Source: Triglochin maritima
Lineage: Eukaryota; Streptophyta; Magnoliopsida; Alismatales; Juncaginaceae
Direction: 5' to 3'
DNA length: 64,000 nucleotides
NCBI GenBank assembly: GCA_963682175.1
Contig: OY821789.1
Location: 3,720,001-3,784,000 of the forward strand
Shown: piece by piece, positions 11,848-25,439 of the stretch
How positions within the stretch are numbered: position 1 is the stretch's first letter
How the letters are laid out: every line of letters begins with the position of its first letter
The notes under the pieces: generated by a model
What the model was told of the DNA's origin: nothing
Seen by the model: the letters and a program-made list of their open reading frames with translations, nothing else
Databases searched by the model: none
Program-made: the position numbers and the translations under genes

Positions 11848-14800
11848 GTGATCTACATTTTCTCCATTTTGCAAGCTGAATGCGTTCTTGTGTCTTTATG
11901 TCAGCCTTGTGTTCGACGAATTGTGTCACAAATTTACAGTTTATGGATTCATCCTCGATCGAGTCGTGATTAACATGCTTAAGTTTGGCATACCAGCAAC
12001 CTTTTGGGCTTTTATCCGTTTGTCAGTTTGTGGCTTTTCCCGGATTTTATTGGGTTCTAGGTTCCAATCGTTTTCTGGATTTCAGTACTTGGATGAATCT
12101 ACAGAAGGAATTTCAATACGAAACTTATTTAACCTGGGCTACAAGTCAATTAATAGTTTTCCTAGGCAACTAATGGCTCGTTTAATAGCAAAATTTAGAT
12201 GTCTGGCCCTGAAAATATCAAAGTCGTCCATGTCTTCTACTCTGGTAGAAAATTCCTCCATAAATTCAGGTATGGAATACAAAAATAGTCTACATATTCT
12301 GCTCCAATTTTCCAAACTCATGGCAGAGAAATCAATCGGAATTTGGACAATGTTGAGTATCATGTGCTATAGTCTGTTATTATGGCTATCAATCTGTTTT
12401 ATACATAAGGCATTTTTGGCAACACCGACTGTTTTCATGGTTGCCGTTTCTCTTCATAGATTTCAATGTCTGGGTAGTTTCTCTTTAGGTTTGTTTTTGT
12501 CTTTATACTGTTTCTGTTATTGCATGCAGTCAAACATATCCAAAGGAAATTATTTGTTATAGGTGTGCCTTTTAAAGTAGTCAAATAATACATCCAGAAA
12601 ACTGTTCTTGGTGGGCTTGATTCATAAGCAATCTGCAATCAATATCCAATTTTTATTAATCATTACGTGCAGGTTAAATTTTCATTATTTGATGCTCAAA
12701 TGTATTGTTCACGATGTATGAATGACAGTTCCAGACTTCCAGGCTGAGGAGATTCAATTAGGCTTCAGGAAAAAGACAAATTTCCACCCTTTTAAATGAT
12801 GATCTTATTTTCCATCTAATGTAATTTATGTATCTGCTTGATATTTTAAATAGACAAGGCTAACAAGCAAACGTTGTAGATAAGAGAGCTATCATTTATA
12901 CACATGCTCATATTATCATACCAACCTGTAGATGAATAAGCTCATATGCCTTATAACCCTAAGTCACATCTCCAACTTTACTTACATGAAACTGTTTTCA
13001 CATTCCCCCTCACGCACAACGGAGACTATCCTCTTTCCACGTCTCAAGAATTAGATTGGCATGGTGATCATGAAGAATTAGATTGGCATGGTGTCCATGA
13101 TCGAACCATCAACTTTGCGCAATGTTAAAACATAGAGGGGCATCATTGACCCAAAAGTTTGCTTTTGGGATGAATTTTCCCATCAACTTTTGAAGGCTCA
13201 CTTCAAAGTATATCGTCCAAGGCAGACATGGAAAAAATATTGGTTATGTGCGCAGGGTAGTTTTGGGAATATATCCCAGATTGTTTGTTCAAATAAATAA
13301 GAGCAAACAATTGGACCACCGGTCCACCACCTTCCACCTCAGTGTCTAGGCTTTGCGGAGTTAGTGAACCAACCAATTTCACAAATTATGACACATGTTG
13401 CTACCTTGAACATATGGCTTCTCATTGCAAAAACATGTCACAAGTATATTTCCTTTTTTTATACACTTAACTACCTTTGTAATTATTTGGGGGTACTTAT
13501 CTATGCATGAAGGTATCACATATTATGTTCACAAGTGTAGGCATTATCCCACAGCGTAAGAGATCGCTTGCTTGAGAGGTGGCATGACACTCAGCAGTAC
13601 TTCAAAAGAAAAGATGTAAAGCGAGTGTACTTCCTTTCACTTGAGTTTCTTATGGGTATCACTATAACTTCACAAGTTTAATGCACTGCTATTATGTTTA
13701 TGTTGCTTTTTTCATTGGTATAAAGCAAGGAGATAATTGTTCGGTACTAAAATCAACTTACGGATGAATATCAGTATGAAAACTGCAAATTTTCATTATC
13801 TGGAAGTATTTTCTGCACATTGTACAAGAGTGCAAGGTCTTTATTTCTATGCATCATCACATCCCAATTTCTCAGATTTAAGATGTTAGTTCGCAAAATG
13901 TGTCCCACCTGATATCTGTAATAACCTTTCAATTGCTACATAGTATGGAGGTGAGATAACTGTCTACATCTTCCATTTAATACACTTGTGAGTCTGTGAC
14001 CATTCCTCTAAAAGAAACTACAAAATACATCTCTAGGCTCTAGGCCTCTAGCTGCTTCACGGTAACTCCAGTGCCTTTCTGTGTTACATCTATTTTATTT
14101 ACTGACTGAACTAGATTATGTTTTTCCATATTATATCCTTTTGATAACATATATATAACCTCATCATTCTTCAGAGCATCCTTAAAACATTCCTTGGTTG
14201 TTGCAGGTCGTGCATTGTCAAATAGTGTTATAAATATAGGTGTAAAAGACCAATATGCAGATGCTTTAAGTGAACTTGGTTTTGAATTTGAGGTGCTAGC
14301 CGAGCAGGTCGGTTCAAACTCTATGGATTATTTTATTGTAATTTTGCAAGTTGTTACAAATAATTGATTCATTTTGTTACTGCTTCACCACTTTGAAGCG
14401 CTCGATCCTTATGCCCGTTTATTTTAAGAACATCCCTGTGAAACATAGTAAAAACTGCTTCACCTAACAATAACACCTACTCTCATGCTACACCTATATT
14501 TTAACCTAATGCAAGAAGAGCATATACTTATTTTTCCTTAGGAAAAGGGATGATGTTTCCTTTAAATTAACTAAAAGAGAAAAGTCTAAATACAAGGCTT
14601 AAGTAGGCGCACGTCCGCCCAAAGGATGCTAACAAGAGCATAATGAGCTGTGATAGTCAAGCTACTTTACTCAAAACCTTCCATAAATTTTATGTACATG
14701 TATTTCGAGCTGTAGGTACAAATAATATACTTTATTTCTGTGAGCACCCCAAAAAATCTCCAATTAAGGATCTCCATTTGTTTCTATTTTTGTCAATAAA

Positions 14801-15450
14801 TTTATACAGGAAGGAGATGCCGCGCTTGGTAATGGTGGGCTAGCCCGTCTTTCTGCTTGCTTGATGGATTCTCTAGCTACAATGGACATTCCTGCCTGGG
14901 GATAAGATTTGGCTTCACTTCATATGTACTTTCGCTCAAGAATAATTATGGGTAAGGTGTAAGTATTGGTCAAAGCACTTTCGGTCTTGCATCTAGCATT
15001 GGTTTGTAGGCACAAGTCACCTAAGTAGTCTATGTTATCTAAGTAGCAGGCTAACAGCAAAAAAAGGCGTAAGGTGGTAGATAAAGCAATAAAGGATTAA
15101 ACCAGGAGGAAAGTAAAAAGAAGAAGAAGATTGGGGCTTGAATTTGGTGTTTTATTATTTATTTTTTAGTTGTTCTCCATACATTTGTATGTTATTAATT
15201 TTGCACATATATGCCCCAATGTCTCATACTACAAATTCATAGCAATATAGCACGACCATCTTAAAATTCATAGCACGACCATCCTACAAATTCAAATCAC
15301 GACCATCTTTTTTATTAGGAGGTATGATACCAATTATACATGAAAATTGCAGTTTCTTGTCAGTTTTCACCACTCTGCACTCTCTTTTCTTAGAAATTTA
15401 TTGTTTCTCATGTACTTGGGAATCGTAAACCCGGTTTAAGTTAAAATCTT

Positions 15451-15666
15451 AGTTTAAACTTCGCAAATGACTAATCATATGTTAAACAACCTCAAGCATA
15501 ATGGTGTTAAATGATCAAATAAGTTGCTTGCAATCAACAGTTAAACCCATAGCTCCTGTTATTAGTTTAAACTTCACAAATGATCAATCATATGTTAAAC
15601 AACCTCAAGCGTAATGTTATTGTCAAATGATCAAATAAGATGCTTGCAATCGACAGTTAAAACCCA
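15451..15666. repeat. tandem duplication of about 113 bp in phosphorylase intron
   Basis: A segment beginning agtttaaacttcgcaaatga at 15451 recurs at about 15564 (agtttaaacttcacaaatga) with scattered substitutions and small indels. Both copies contain gttaaacaacctcaagc and gcttgcaatc. It lies just upstream of the exon at 15763. Confidence 0.8.
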
Positions 15667-17965
15667 AATACCTAAGGTCCTAAGCATGTTTCTCGCGTTG
15701 ATTCCATAGCTCTTGTTATCGGATTTTTCTTTTGTGAACATTGTTCAATCTCCCTTCTCTAGGTACGGGCTCCGGTATCAATATGGATTGTTTCGTCAGA
15801 TCATACTGAATGGATTTCAGCATGAACAACCTGATTACTGGTTGAATTTTGGGAATCCATGGGAGACAGAACGTGCTCGTGTATCTTATCCTATTAAGGT
15901 GCACAACCAGAAATTTCCTTCACAAATACAGTTGTGTGACAGCTTTCTGATAAATAAACGCTTATATATGTAGAAAAAAACTTATATTGTCCTAATGTAC
16001 GTCAGTTTTACGGGAGTGTGGAAGAAAAGATTTTGAACGGAAGAAAATGCAAAGCTTGGATCTCTAGTGAGACGGTATTCCTCTGATTATCACTTCTAAT
16101 TTTCATTGTTTGTTCTATACTCCTAGCTATCTCTAGAAAACTATTAAAACCAATACTGCAGAAGACAGACCAGACTATTGATTCGGCCATCACCACCATT
16201 GATGCAACATCTGTACTTCACGGATGATGCAGGTTGAAGTTGTGGCTTATGACAATCCTGTGCCAGGTTATGGGACAAGAAATACAATTAATCTTCGTCT
16301 TTGGGCAGCTAAACCTAATGACCAGTATGACATTGTAAAATAACAGTCACTTGCTTTCCCCTGCATAGAGATAGGTATCTTCAGTTGATTTTTTTGTTAG
16401 ATCAGTCTTATGATCATGTTATAATTACTTGATGTTCATCTGTTGCATAAAATATGATCACATTTTCTATCTTATTATGTTATTGAATTGTGCTACTTGA
16501 AGAATTTCCTTATTATTTTCAAAAGGTTGGAACAGATTTTAAGGACCAAAATAAATATGAGATGATGTGCATTAAAAAAAGGAAAGTTAAGACCTAGAAA
16601 AGCATGAAGAAGATTATTCTATGAAATAATAAAGTCAATAATTGAAAATTGATGTAACGATAAGAAAACTCTACTTGTTAAATACCCTTCATGCATTCCA
16701 TCGTGCTAAAGTAGTTTCCATATGTTCCCGTTTTGTTAAAATAGACCCGACATTTCATCCTTTGTTAATACTTCTAAGAAAATACTAACCTAACATCATG
16801 TTTGTAATAACGACCAGAAAAATAAATCATGTTTTTTAATTAATTGCGAGCGAATCGGCCCGACAAAATGTCTAAAATGGAACATTTAGGCTACTCTATA
16901 TACAAGTCTTAAACATTATAAATGTGCTATCTGAGACATAGGCTAGCCATTTGGGTTTATAGTTATAAACTAGTATGAAATCAGGTTAGTAATTATTTTA
17001 AAATGTTAATATGGGGGAGCAAAAATGCAAAATAGAATAATAGGAGAGTGTTTTAGCACAAAGAAACTACATGAAGGTATTTAAAGAAATATGAGAATGT
17101 GAAGTGTATTTTGTCCAACTTAAGATGCATGAGTATTTAAGCAAAAACCCAAGAACAAAAGACCAAAAAAGACATATAGGAAGGGAAAACACGAGTATGA
17201 AAAGTTTTTGGTATTTAATTATAAAACCATAAAGCTTACCTGTTATGCTTAGTTGTTGTCCCTTAATCTGCATTCTCAGTCTTTCAATTTTGTAGGACAA
17301 TGGATTCTTCTAGTGTGTGAAGGAAAAATAAAAATGGAGCAAATCACCCAATATATAATTTTTTCTTCCTCCATTTCTTGTCAAGGTGTGATGCGATGCT
17401 AAGATTGAATAGTGAGCCTTAAAAAATTACATAGGAAAAGGATAGTGACGTAGTATCATAGTGGATCTTTTATTATGTTGATACAATTACATTTTCATTA
17501 TTTGTTTGTTTCATTTGCTATCTTTGACTAAATTGATGGGCTTGTGAGAAAGTCATGAAATAATCGTCGAACTTATTGTTTGAGTTATCTCGTGCTTTTT
17601 ATAAACTTTTAGCACATGTGATATTCTCTTGTATAGTTAATCACCAAAATTTTGCAATCTCACGTTATTTATATTTTCAGTATCTAATCATAAATGATTT
17701 CTTGTATTATCTTAACATATTATCAACAATCTTCCGCTAAAAATGTTTCAAAATAAGTAAGCTATTTTAGAATATTGTAACACCTTTCATCTTTAGGTAA
17801 GGTTGTCTGACAGGTGTATTTTATAGCAAGCATACAACACAGGGGACTATATCAATGCAGTTATTAACAGACAGCGGGCTGAAACAATTAGTAGTGTCTT
17901 GTACCCAGATGACCGCACTCACCAGGTACTAACATTGTTATGACCATACAAAATTTCTTAGATTT

Positions 17966-18621
17966 GGGGTCCATTTGGATATCGATTCTAGAGAATCAAT
18001 TTTCACTAAAATCTGATTCTAGATTGATTTCAGAGAATCTGATTCTCACTCAGAATCGATTCCAGGTATGAAAGTGTTTGGATAGAAATGATTTCACTTG
18101 AAGTCAAATTACATTCCAACCCCATCATGTATACATACAAGAATTGTGTGTAATAACATAATAACAAATTTGATTGAACATCTAAAATTGTTTGCTACTA
18201 ATTAACATATTCGAGACAATAGTTACGGAATCACAATTATCAACTTGAAGTGAAAAATAAATCAAAAATCCACATGCCCATATCATGAACCAAACATGTT
18301 GTCAATAAAGTAATTAATCAAAAAAAATCTTATACTATAATAATTAAAAGTGGCAAAAGTCAAAATAATTGGTGGTATCTTTGGTAAATATTCTATGTTG
18401 ATGGGGGCAATATAGACATTTGTTCCTAAAATCCATGAACAGTATTTTGGAATCAATTTTTTATTTATTCTGGAGAAGAGAGAACTGTGAGAGCATATTT
18501 TAAGGGTGAGAATCAAATTTTGGATTTCAGAATCGATTATGGGTGATGGTGTTTGGGTAAAACTGATTATACTGAAAGATTCTTGAGAATCTACTTTGAG
18601 AATCAATACCCAAACGCACCC
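17966..18621. mobile_element. MITE-like element with GGG..TTTGG..GATTCT inverted ends
   Basis: About 656 bp between exons 17925 and 21776. The left end GGGGTCCATTTGGATATCGA pairs imperfectly with the reverse complement of the right end, GGGTGCGTTTGGGTATTGA. Many GATTCT/AGAATC words occur near both ends, so the ends could fold on each other. A clear target duplication was not found, so the superfamily (hAT or PIF/Harbinger) is undecided. No coding capacity. Confidence 0.65.
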
Positions 18622-19119
18622 TTACTGTCCTGATGGTTTACAAGTTAGTCTACAATGCTAGCATATCAAGCAGTTTCAAACTTCAAGTGCCGGTTTATGT
18701 TTCTGGTTTTACATGAAAATATGTGGTAACTATTCCCTGGTTAAGTGTCTATGGAAAAACCGTGTCTAGGAAACTGTGTTTCTACCGTGTTTGGGATAAG
18801 GAGTTTAGTTTTAGTTCGGTAACTTTGGTCTCCTTTTTGAAGGCTCCTTGGCGATACAAGCAATTCAGTTCCAAATGAGGAGAGATGATTCCTGCTTGTT
18901 CCCATATTATTCTCAATTGTGCAAAATTTATTATATTTTCTTTACTTTCTGAAAATACCACTCAGAAGTAGCCATGTAATAAATAACTCAAATTTTAAAT
19001 AGTGGCTATTTTAAGTGATTATTTTGTCTCAAGTCTGACAATTATTTTTTGAAAACATTTCAATCCTGGTGACTCCAATTCCCTTATTCCATCTTGACAG
19101 TAGGATGTCATATCAGGAT

Positions 19120-21394
19120 CAGTGGCGGATCCAGGATTTCAAGTATGGTAGGGTACCACGTATTAACGTATCAATCGACAATCAAAAAATAACATAGAAA
19201 CCAAAAATATTAATATTTCATAAAAATTTCATAAAAAGTTAGAAGTAAAGTCATAAATAATTCAAATTACAACCTAATAGTACTTTAAAATTATTACAAT
19301 TGTTCTCGACGAGTTTTCATATTTTGGAACCGATTTATAATAGCATCTATGCTAATACCCAAAAACAAATCTTTCTTTAGATAAGTAACTAAACAATCAT
19401 TCAACATTTGATCTCCCATGCTATTCCGCAACTTGTCTTTCACTAGAGTCATTCCGGAAAATACTCTTTCAACACTTGTCGTTGCCACGGGAAGAAGTAA
19501 CACCGACTTCAATAGTAAGTAGACATTTGAATGAGTTTCATGCTTGTTTGTCTCAACAAATTTCATGGAAAGCTCATTAAGATTCTTCACATTCGAAAAT
19601 CTCTCGTCATTTCGGATATCAACAATGAAATTGTCAAGTGAATATTCAAAGAATATCAATTGGGCACTTGAAAATTCATTAGGATAGAATTGAGCAAGTC
19701 GGACCAATATCCTTTGGTCAAAAAAAGAAAACCTATTAGCGGGATTGAAACAAGTAATACAAACAAGTAATTCCTTGCTTACCTCATTAAACCGATTTTC
19801 AAGTTCTTGCAATTGTAGATCAAGAACACTTAGAAAAACTTCAACTCGAAAATGATGAAGATTTGTCACTTGTGGGCTTCTACCTCGAAACGTTCTTCTT
19901 CCCGGGACAACATATTTTCCCTCCATATTCGGAATCTCGATGGCAAATTTAACCATAAATGAAGTGACTTTCTCAAGGTGAGAATCCCATCCATGATCTC
20001 TCGTCTCTTGCAAATTTCTCTTAGTTACATCAACCATGGTCATTGCATTTACGATATCTTGATCATGTTTTTGCAAGGCCAAATTCAACTCATTTGTGAT
20101 CCCAAATATACCCACCACCAAGTGTGCCACAAAAATAAAATCAAATGACATCAACAAGTGTGTAATTGTTTGGGCTCTATTCCTATCAATCACCTCAGTA
20201 GCCCCAATGGCATCAAGTGACTCCAAGATTGTGGGATACAAATCAAGCACATTCAAAATTGTTTTAAAGTGAGATCCCCAACGAGTGTCACCAGGCCTAC
20301 TCAAGCCAAGTTCCTGATTTAAACCAATTCCCGTTTCAATCACCTAAAGATAATGCCTCCACAACTTGTTGCTTTTGTTTTTCTCGAAGAAATTCTTTCC
20401 TCTTAGGTGAACCACCCACAAAATTTAGCAAAGGTGCAAGTACATCTATAAATAGCCAACCACAATCTGAATTCTTCTTTGCAACGACAACTTGTGTCAA
20501 TTGAAGTTGATGAGCAAAACAGTGGACATAGTAAGCCGATGGATTTTCATCCATTATTAAAGTTTTGAGGCCATTAATTGAACCTTGCATATTGCTAGCT
20601 CCATCATAACCGTGACCTCAAACTCTAGAAAGACTTAAAGAGTGCTCCATAAGTAATGACTCAATAGAAGCTTTAAGAGTCAAAGAAGCAGTATCAGGAA
20701 CATGGACAACACCAAGAAAGCGCTCGGTAACTTCTCCTCTTTTATTGATATATCTCAAACAAAGAGCCAATTGTTCTTTATCAGCCACATCTGCAGACTC
20801 ATCAGCAAGGATAGCAAAAAACCCATCATCAAGATCTTCAATTATTGCTTTAGTTGTCTCTTTTGCACAAGCATTGATGATATCCTTTTGAATTGTAGGA
20901 GCTATCATTTGACAGTTACCCGGAGCGCTTTTCAAAACAACTTTTGAATAATCAGAATTATGCTTTGAAAGAAGCTTCAATAGTTCAAGAAAATTACCCC
21001 TATTCAATGAAGTTTCTTTTTCATCATGACCACAAAAAGGTAACCCTTGAAGTAAAAGCCACTTCAAGCTTTCAATTGAAAGTGAAACAAAAATGCCCAA
21101 ATCTAGGGCAGCTTGAAGTTGGGGTCGTGGGGATTAGGGAGAGGGGAGTTTGGGAGTTCTAGCTTGGTCTTGGGGAGTTGAGCTGTTGGGGTGGAGGTGT
21201 AACATGAAAGCCCATAAGGCCATAAAACCCATGCTGCCATGCAAATATGCAATAACTCTATCAATATTACATTACACATCAATTAACCCATAATACATGT
21301 TAATTAACAGCCTATACATAATATATTAGACTATATTTTGGATTTTAATGGTGGGGCACGTGCCCCACCGGGCACATTAATGCATCCGCCACTG
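19120..21394 (-). mobile_element. hAT transposon with 8-bp target site duplication
   Basis: A 2275-bp element inserted in a phosphorylase intron. The ends CAGTGGCGGATCCAGG and (reverse complement of right end) CAGTGGCGGATGCATT form terminal inverted repeats of the common plant hAT type. ATCAGGAT occurs immediately on both sides (19112-19119 and 21395-21402), a perfect 8-bp duplication. It encodes a damaged transposase on the minus strand. Because it lies within an intron it need not itself have inactivated the host gene. Confidence 0.95.
19294..21162 (-). pseudogene. hAT transposase (ZMYM1/TTF-type, DUF4371 plus hATC), broken
   Basis: Read on the minus strand from about 21162 to the stop at 19294. 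The first frame has family blocks GNFLELLKLLSKHNSDY and FFAILADESADVADKEQLAL, then hits an in-frame TGA at 20618 in SRV*GHGYDGASNMQG, consistent with CGA to TGA. After GYDGASNMQG the frame runs through YYVHCFAHQLQL to another stop at 20336. A shift of one base restores GLNQELGLSRPGDTRWGSHF and the dimerisation domain TTSVERVFSGMTLVKDKLRN. The N-terminal TTF/BED-type zinc finger expected in this family is missing although both element ends are present, so an internal deletion took out the 5' part. The element is therefore non-autonomous. Confidence 0.9.
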
Positions 21395-24300
21395 ATCAGG
21401 ATTCTAGGTTTCCTCCACTAAAAAAACAGATGCGATTTTGAATTCAAATTATCCAAATGTCTTGTTCCGTATTGGTCCTCTCTCCTCAGGTTTCATCTTC
21501 GCATCAGCATTCTAGTTAATCAGTTACTGAAAGAAGAACATGACTCGTTCGATCTCCTGCTTTTGCTAATCTTATGCATTAAAAGTTGTATAGGGATCAT
21601 GTTGGCATGTGCTGGTCTCATCTCAACAATCCACATTACTATCTCGGAAGAATTTTCTGAGTAAACATGAAGATAGACAAGTTATGGGTTATTGCATTAT
21701 TGGGATTTTGTTTTGCATATTCTTTTCTTTCCATTAAGTTTTTTTGGCCTAATAAATAGTGTTTAATATTTGCAGGGGAAGGAACTAAGGTTAAAGCAAC
21801 AATACTTCTTTGTCTCGGCATCAGTTCAAGATATCATCAGAAGATATAAAGATTCTCACACAAGCTTTGATGAATTTTCTGAGAAGGTTCATTAATGTTT
21901 TTCGGAAACATCAGTTGACCAATTAAAAACCAATTAGTGTTGAGTGGAGGATTGTTTTTAGAACTTCTACGTGTTGTCCAACTTGTCTAGTATGGATCTA
22001 TTCTTAACACTTCTCCGCATGTATGGTCTCTCATAAATCTAATACGTGTCTGTAAAAGATGGGTGAATCTGTTGGGCTGACTATGGGCCATTTAGGCTCT
22101 GATATCATATTGAAGTATTCAGGATCTTATAAGTCAGATACAGTTCAGATTATAAAGTGATATAAGATGCGTCTGCCCTGGACAAAAGCGCTCTTATTCT
22201 AAAAACCTTATTTGGCAAACATATTTAAGTTACTGACACAAACTGTTTTACAGGTTGCCATGGAGCTCAATGATACTCAACCATCCCTAGCAATACCTGA
22301 GATAATGAGAATCCTCATAGACTAAGAATCTCTTAGTTGGGAACATGCATGGAATATTTGCATGCAGAATTTTCTCTTTTACTACTCATGTAGTAAGCCC
22401 TGAGGCATTGGAGAAAGTTCCAGTTGACCTGATGGGAAGCCTTCTTCCTCGGCACCTTCAAGTATGTATATTTGGTTACCATTTGCAATGTCAATACTTT
22501 TCTAGATAACAGTCACTTGCTTTCTCCTGCGTAGATGCACAATTCCTCCCACCTGAACCACCACCGCCACCAAACTCGCAAGATAACTAATTACAACTTG
22601 TAAAGATGCCTGAACTGTTACCAATAAAAAAAACAGAAGTCCAAACCGTCCTCTTCCTGCGTAATGCAATTCCCTCAGTACCACCATCCTTTTGATTTAA
22701 AGTTGAAATCAGTGAGAGTATGGCTATGAAATATCACCAAGCAACAAATTGGGTCTTATGACTTTTGAGGGTCATTCACTTCCAAGTTGTCAAGGAAAAG
22801 AATGGCAAGGAACCAGAGATGAGGTTATGACAGAAATTGGCATAGTAAAGATTTGAAATCACTCATAGATCTCCGAACACCCAGGATGGGCTCCCTCACT
22901 TCCAAAACAATCAATGGTATAAAAAATAGCACAACAACATAATTTGGATTAAGCCAATTGATGGACCAGCTTTTCATCCTATTATATAGCATATAGTAAT
23001 GAAATTCCTGAATTACAGGTTGATTGTAGGAAAGCTTCATGTAAAAGGTATAAATATGTAAGAAGTTTGATTCATATTGAAGGTTTCAAATTTTCCTCAT
23101 AGTTAAATTAGAGTGGTGTCAATGTTGTTCAAGGTTACCCTTATCTATTAATTTAAATTGCAACGGCACATTGGAACATTTGATGAGTCTTTATATAATA
23201 TGGTAAAATTAATTGTGCAACCAAATTTATGGCTATGTTTCATATGGTTTTATGTTACTTTTCCGTAGCTACTCGAGTTTACGACTGAACTATAGTTGTG
23301 ATGGTGCATTTGGTAATGTGTGGTTAGACTGTCGGATACGTAACTTTTTACCTGTTGCAAATGCCATACCTCTTGATTCTTAAACGAACTGTGGTGTTTA
23401 GTTAGGTACTGATAACCCCCAGTTTCCTACCTTAACTGATCTTGCGATGTAGGCTTCATCATTTTTCTGTTCGTTTTTTCCTTTAAAGTTCATTAATGTA
23501 AAAATAATTGGACACATTTTATATCATCTACACTTTTAACTTGCTTAGAGTTTGACAACTTGTTTGTTCAGATAATTTATGATATAAATCATATTCATAG
23601 AGGAGCTGAAGAAACGCATTGGTCTCGATTATAGTAGAATAGCTATCATGTCTATTGTTGAGGAAGGCGCTGTAAAGGTATAACTTGTTTCTTTTCCAGA
23701 AATTCCTGGCATACTAAATTTCCAAGTGAAGTCGGTTTCCACATTAATGCTATTTTTCTCTGATTGTACTGATTAGGAACAAAATAAACCTCAAAGGCTC
23801 TGATAACCAATAAGAATGCTTTGCTTTACATCTCATGATAGTCGGGTGTTAATTGCAGGCAGTCAAGCATATGATTAGAAGGCTGAACACTAAAATTGTG
23901 AAGATAGTCTTGTTCTTAAGTTGTCACTTGTTTTTAAATGGTTTAACACTGAAGCTCAACCTTAGAACTTTACCAAATTTCAATCATTAATGCAAATGCT
24001 TTTGAGGGTTAAGTCTTGTCATCCTATCTTTTGCCTGGAATAAATGTTTTACATCAGCAGTCAATTGTATTCCGAAAGAAAATGCAAGATCTTTTAAGAA
24101 AGGAAACGTTATGGAGGTCTCGTTTTTTTATAGGTGGATAAGGAGCTGAGGGGACATTGTTGAAAATCAGGAACCTAATCAGAAAAAAAGATGAAGATAA
24201 GAATGCCATATGTGGAACTAGTGTAATATAATATACCCATCCTTTATATTTCGCTAAAGAGAATGTTCATAATGCAATAAATATTGCCTTAGCCGACAAT

Positions 24301-24579
24301 ACTTTCATTCTAGTATCCCAGTGGAAAGCAATTTCCTGTTGGACATTGTAGAATTTATGACTTTATGTCGATATTTATGGTAAGAGGGTTTGGCTTCCTT
24401 GATTTTTCCGATACAGCCTTACCAGAAAAAAAAGCAAGAAGAAAAAATGGAATGAGAGGTGAGGACCTAATGTGAGCCTATGCTTAAAATTCTGGTGTAT
24501 GTTTACACTACATGGCCTCTCCAGACTAGCAACCTCATATTGTGTACATATTCATGTGCTTACTCTTGCTTAATAAAGT

Positions 24580-24636
24580 TTATGGTGTTAGACTCGTATA
24601 TGTAGATGACATCATTCTAGCTACATATGGGATGTA
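24580..24636 (+). mobile_element. Ty1/copia reverse-transcriptase scrap (YVDD box)
   Basis: Reads VYGVRLVYVDDIILATYG in one frame, matching the copia reverse-transcriptase active-site neighbourhood with YVDD intact, then a stop. Nothing recognisable extends on either side. It lies in the intron just before the exon at 24701. It could be a fragment of a larger decayed insertion. Confidence 0.55.
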
Positions 24637-25019
24637 GGAAATGTCTCCATCATACCATAGGTCTTCTATACTATTTGGTAATTTATTTATTTTCTTCCAG
24701 TCACTTAGGATGGCAAATTTGGCCCTTGCTTGTTGCCATACTATTAACGGTGTCTCACAAGCTTATCTCAACACATTGAAGACAGAAGTGTTCAAGGTAT
24801 CTTCATTAGATATTTTAGAAATTCATACTTTTAATGTGCATTAGAAGCTAGGGTCGTTTGCCTTAAACTAACTCATGATAATTCTTGTAACTTCATGACT
24901 ATGAATATGATTAGGTCTATACAAGAAGACTTTCATATTATTATTCACTGATGGATGTCACTTTCAAATGTATTATCTAGAATGTTTAAAATTTATTCTT
25001 AGCCTGAAACTTATTTCTA

Positions 25020-25085
25020 ATGTTGAGTTAGCCTATAGTGCTTACCCCAACTAGATTGGGATTAAAGGCTTTGTTGTTGTTGGAA
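25020..25085 (+). mobile_element. 3' tail of RTE-type LINE or related SINE
   Basis: The phrase ccccaactagattgggatta followed by aaggctttgttgttgttg resembles the 3' end of plant RTE LINEs and the SINEs that share their TTG-repeat tail. Only the tail is recognisable. Identification rests on recall of this common tail. Confidence 0.55.
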
Positions 25086-25439
25086 GTTGGAACCTATTCC
25101 TAATACTAAAATCTTTTCATTATATTTGTTTTCCTTCAGATTCTAATATGATAGGATGGTGAATAAATAAGGTTACCCAAATATGCGCTAATACAATACA
25201 AAGCTAGAAGGCGAAGTTCTAAATTATTACCTGGTTATTGTTGCATTGTGTTGCACCTTGTTTTTCCTTGATTCATTGCTAATTCTTGTATATATTTTGA
25301 GTTTTTCCTTTAACTTTTTTTCTTTTTTTGATTGGTCAAACTTTTTTTCACCAGGACTTCTACCAGCTTTGGCCTCAAAAATTTCAATATATCACCAATG
25401 GTGTCACTCAGGTAACTTGCAATTTACAATATAATTGCT

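Noticed and set aside
11888..12562. 224-codon open frame after phosphorylase exon 1
   Set aside because: It lies in the first intron, has no recognisable domain and overlaps other chance frames on both strands.
16690..16900. Stowaway/Tourist MITE in a phosphorylase intron
   Set aside because: Wording is reminiscent of MITE ends, but no inverted pair or TA/TTA duplication could be matched.
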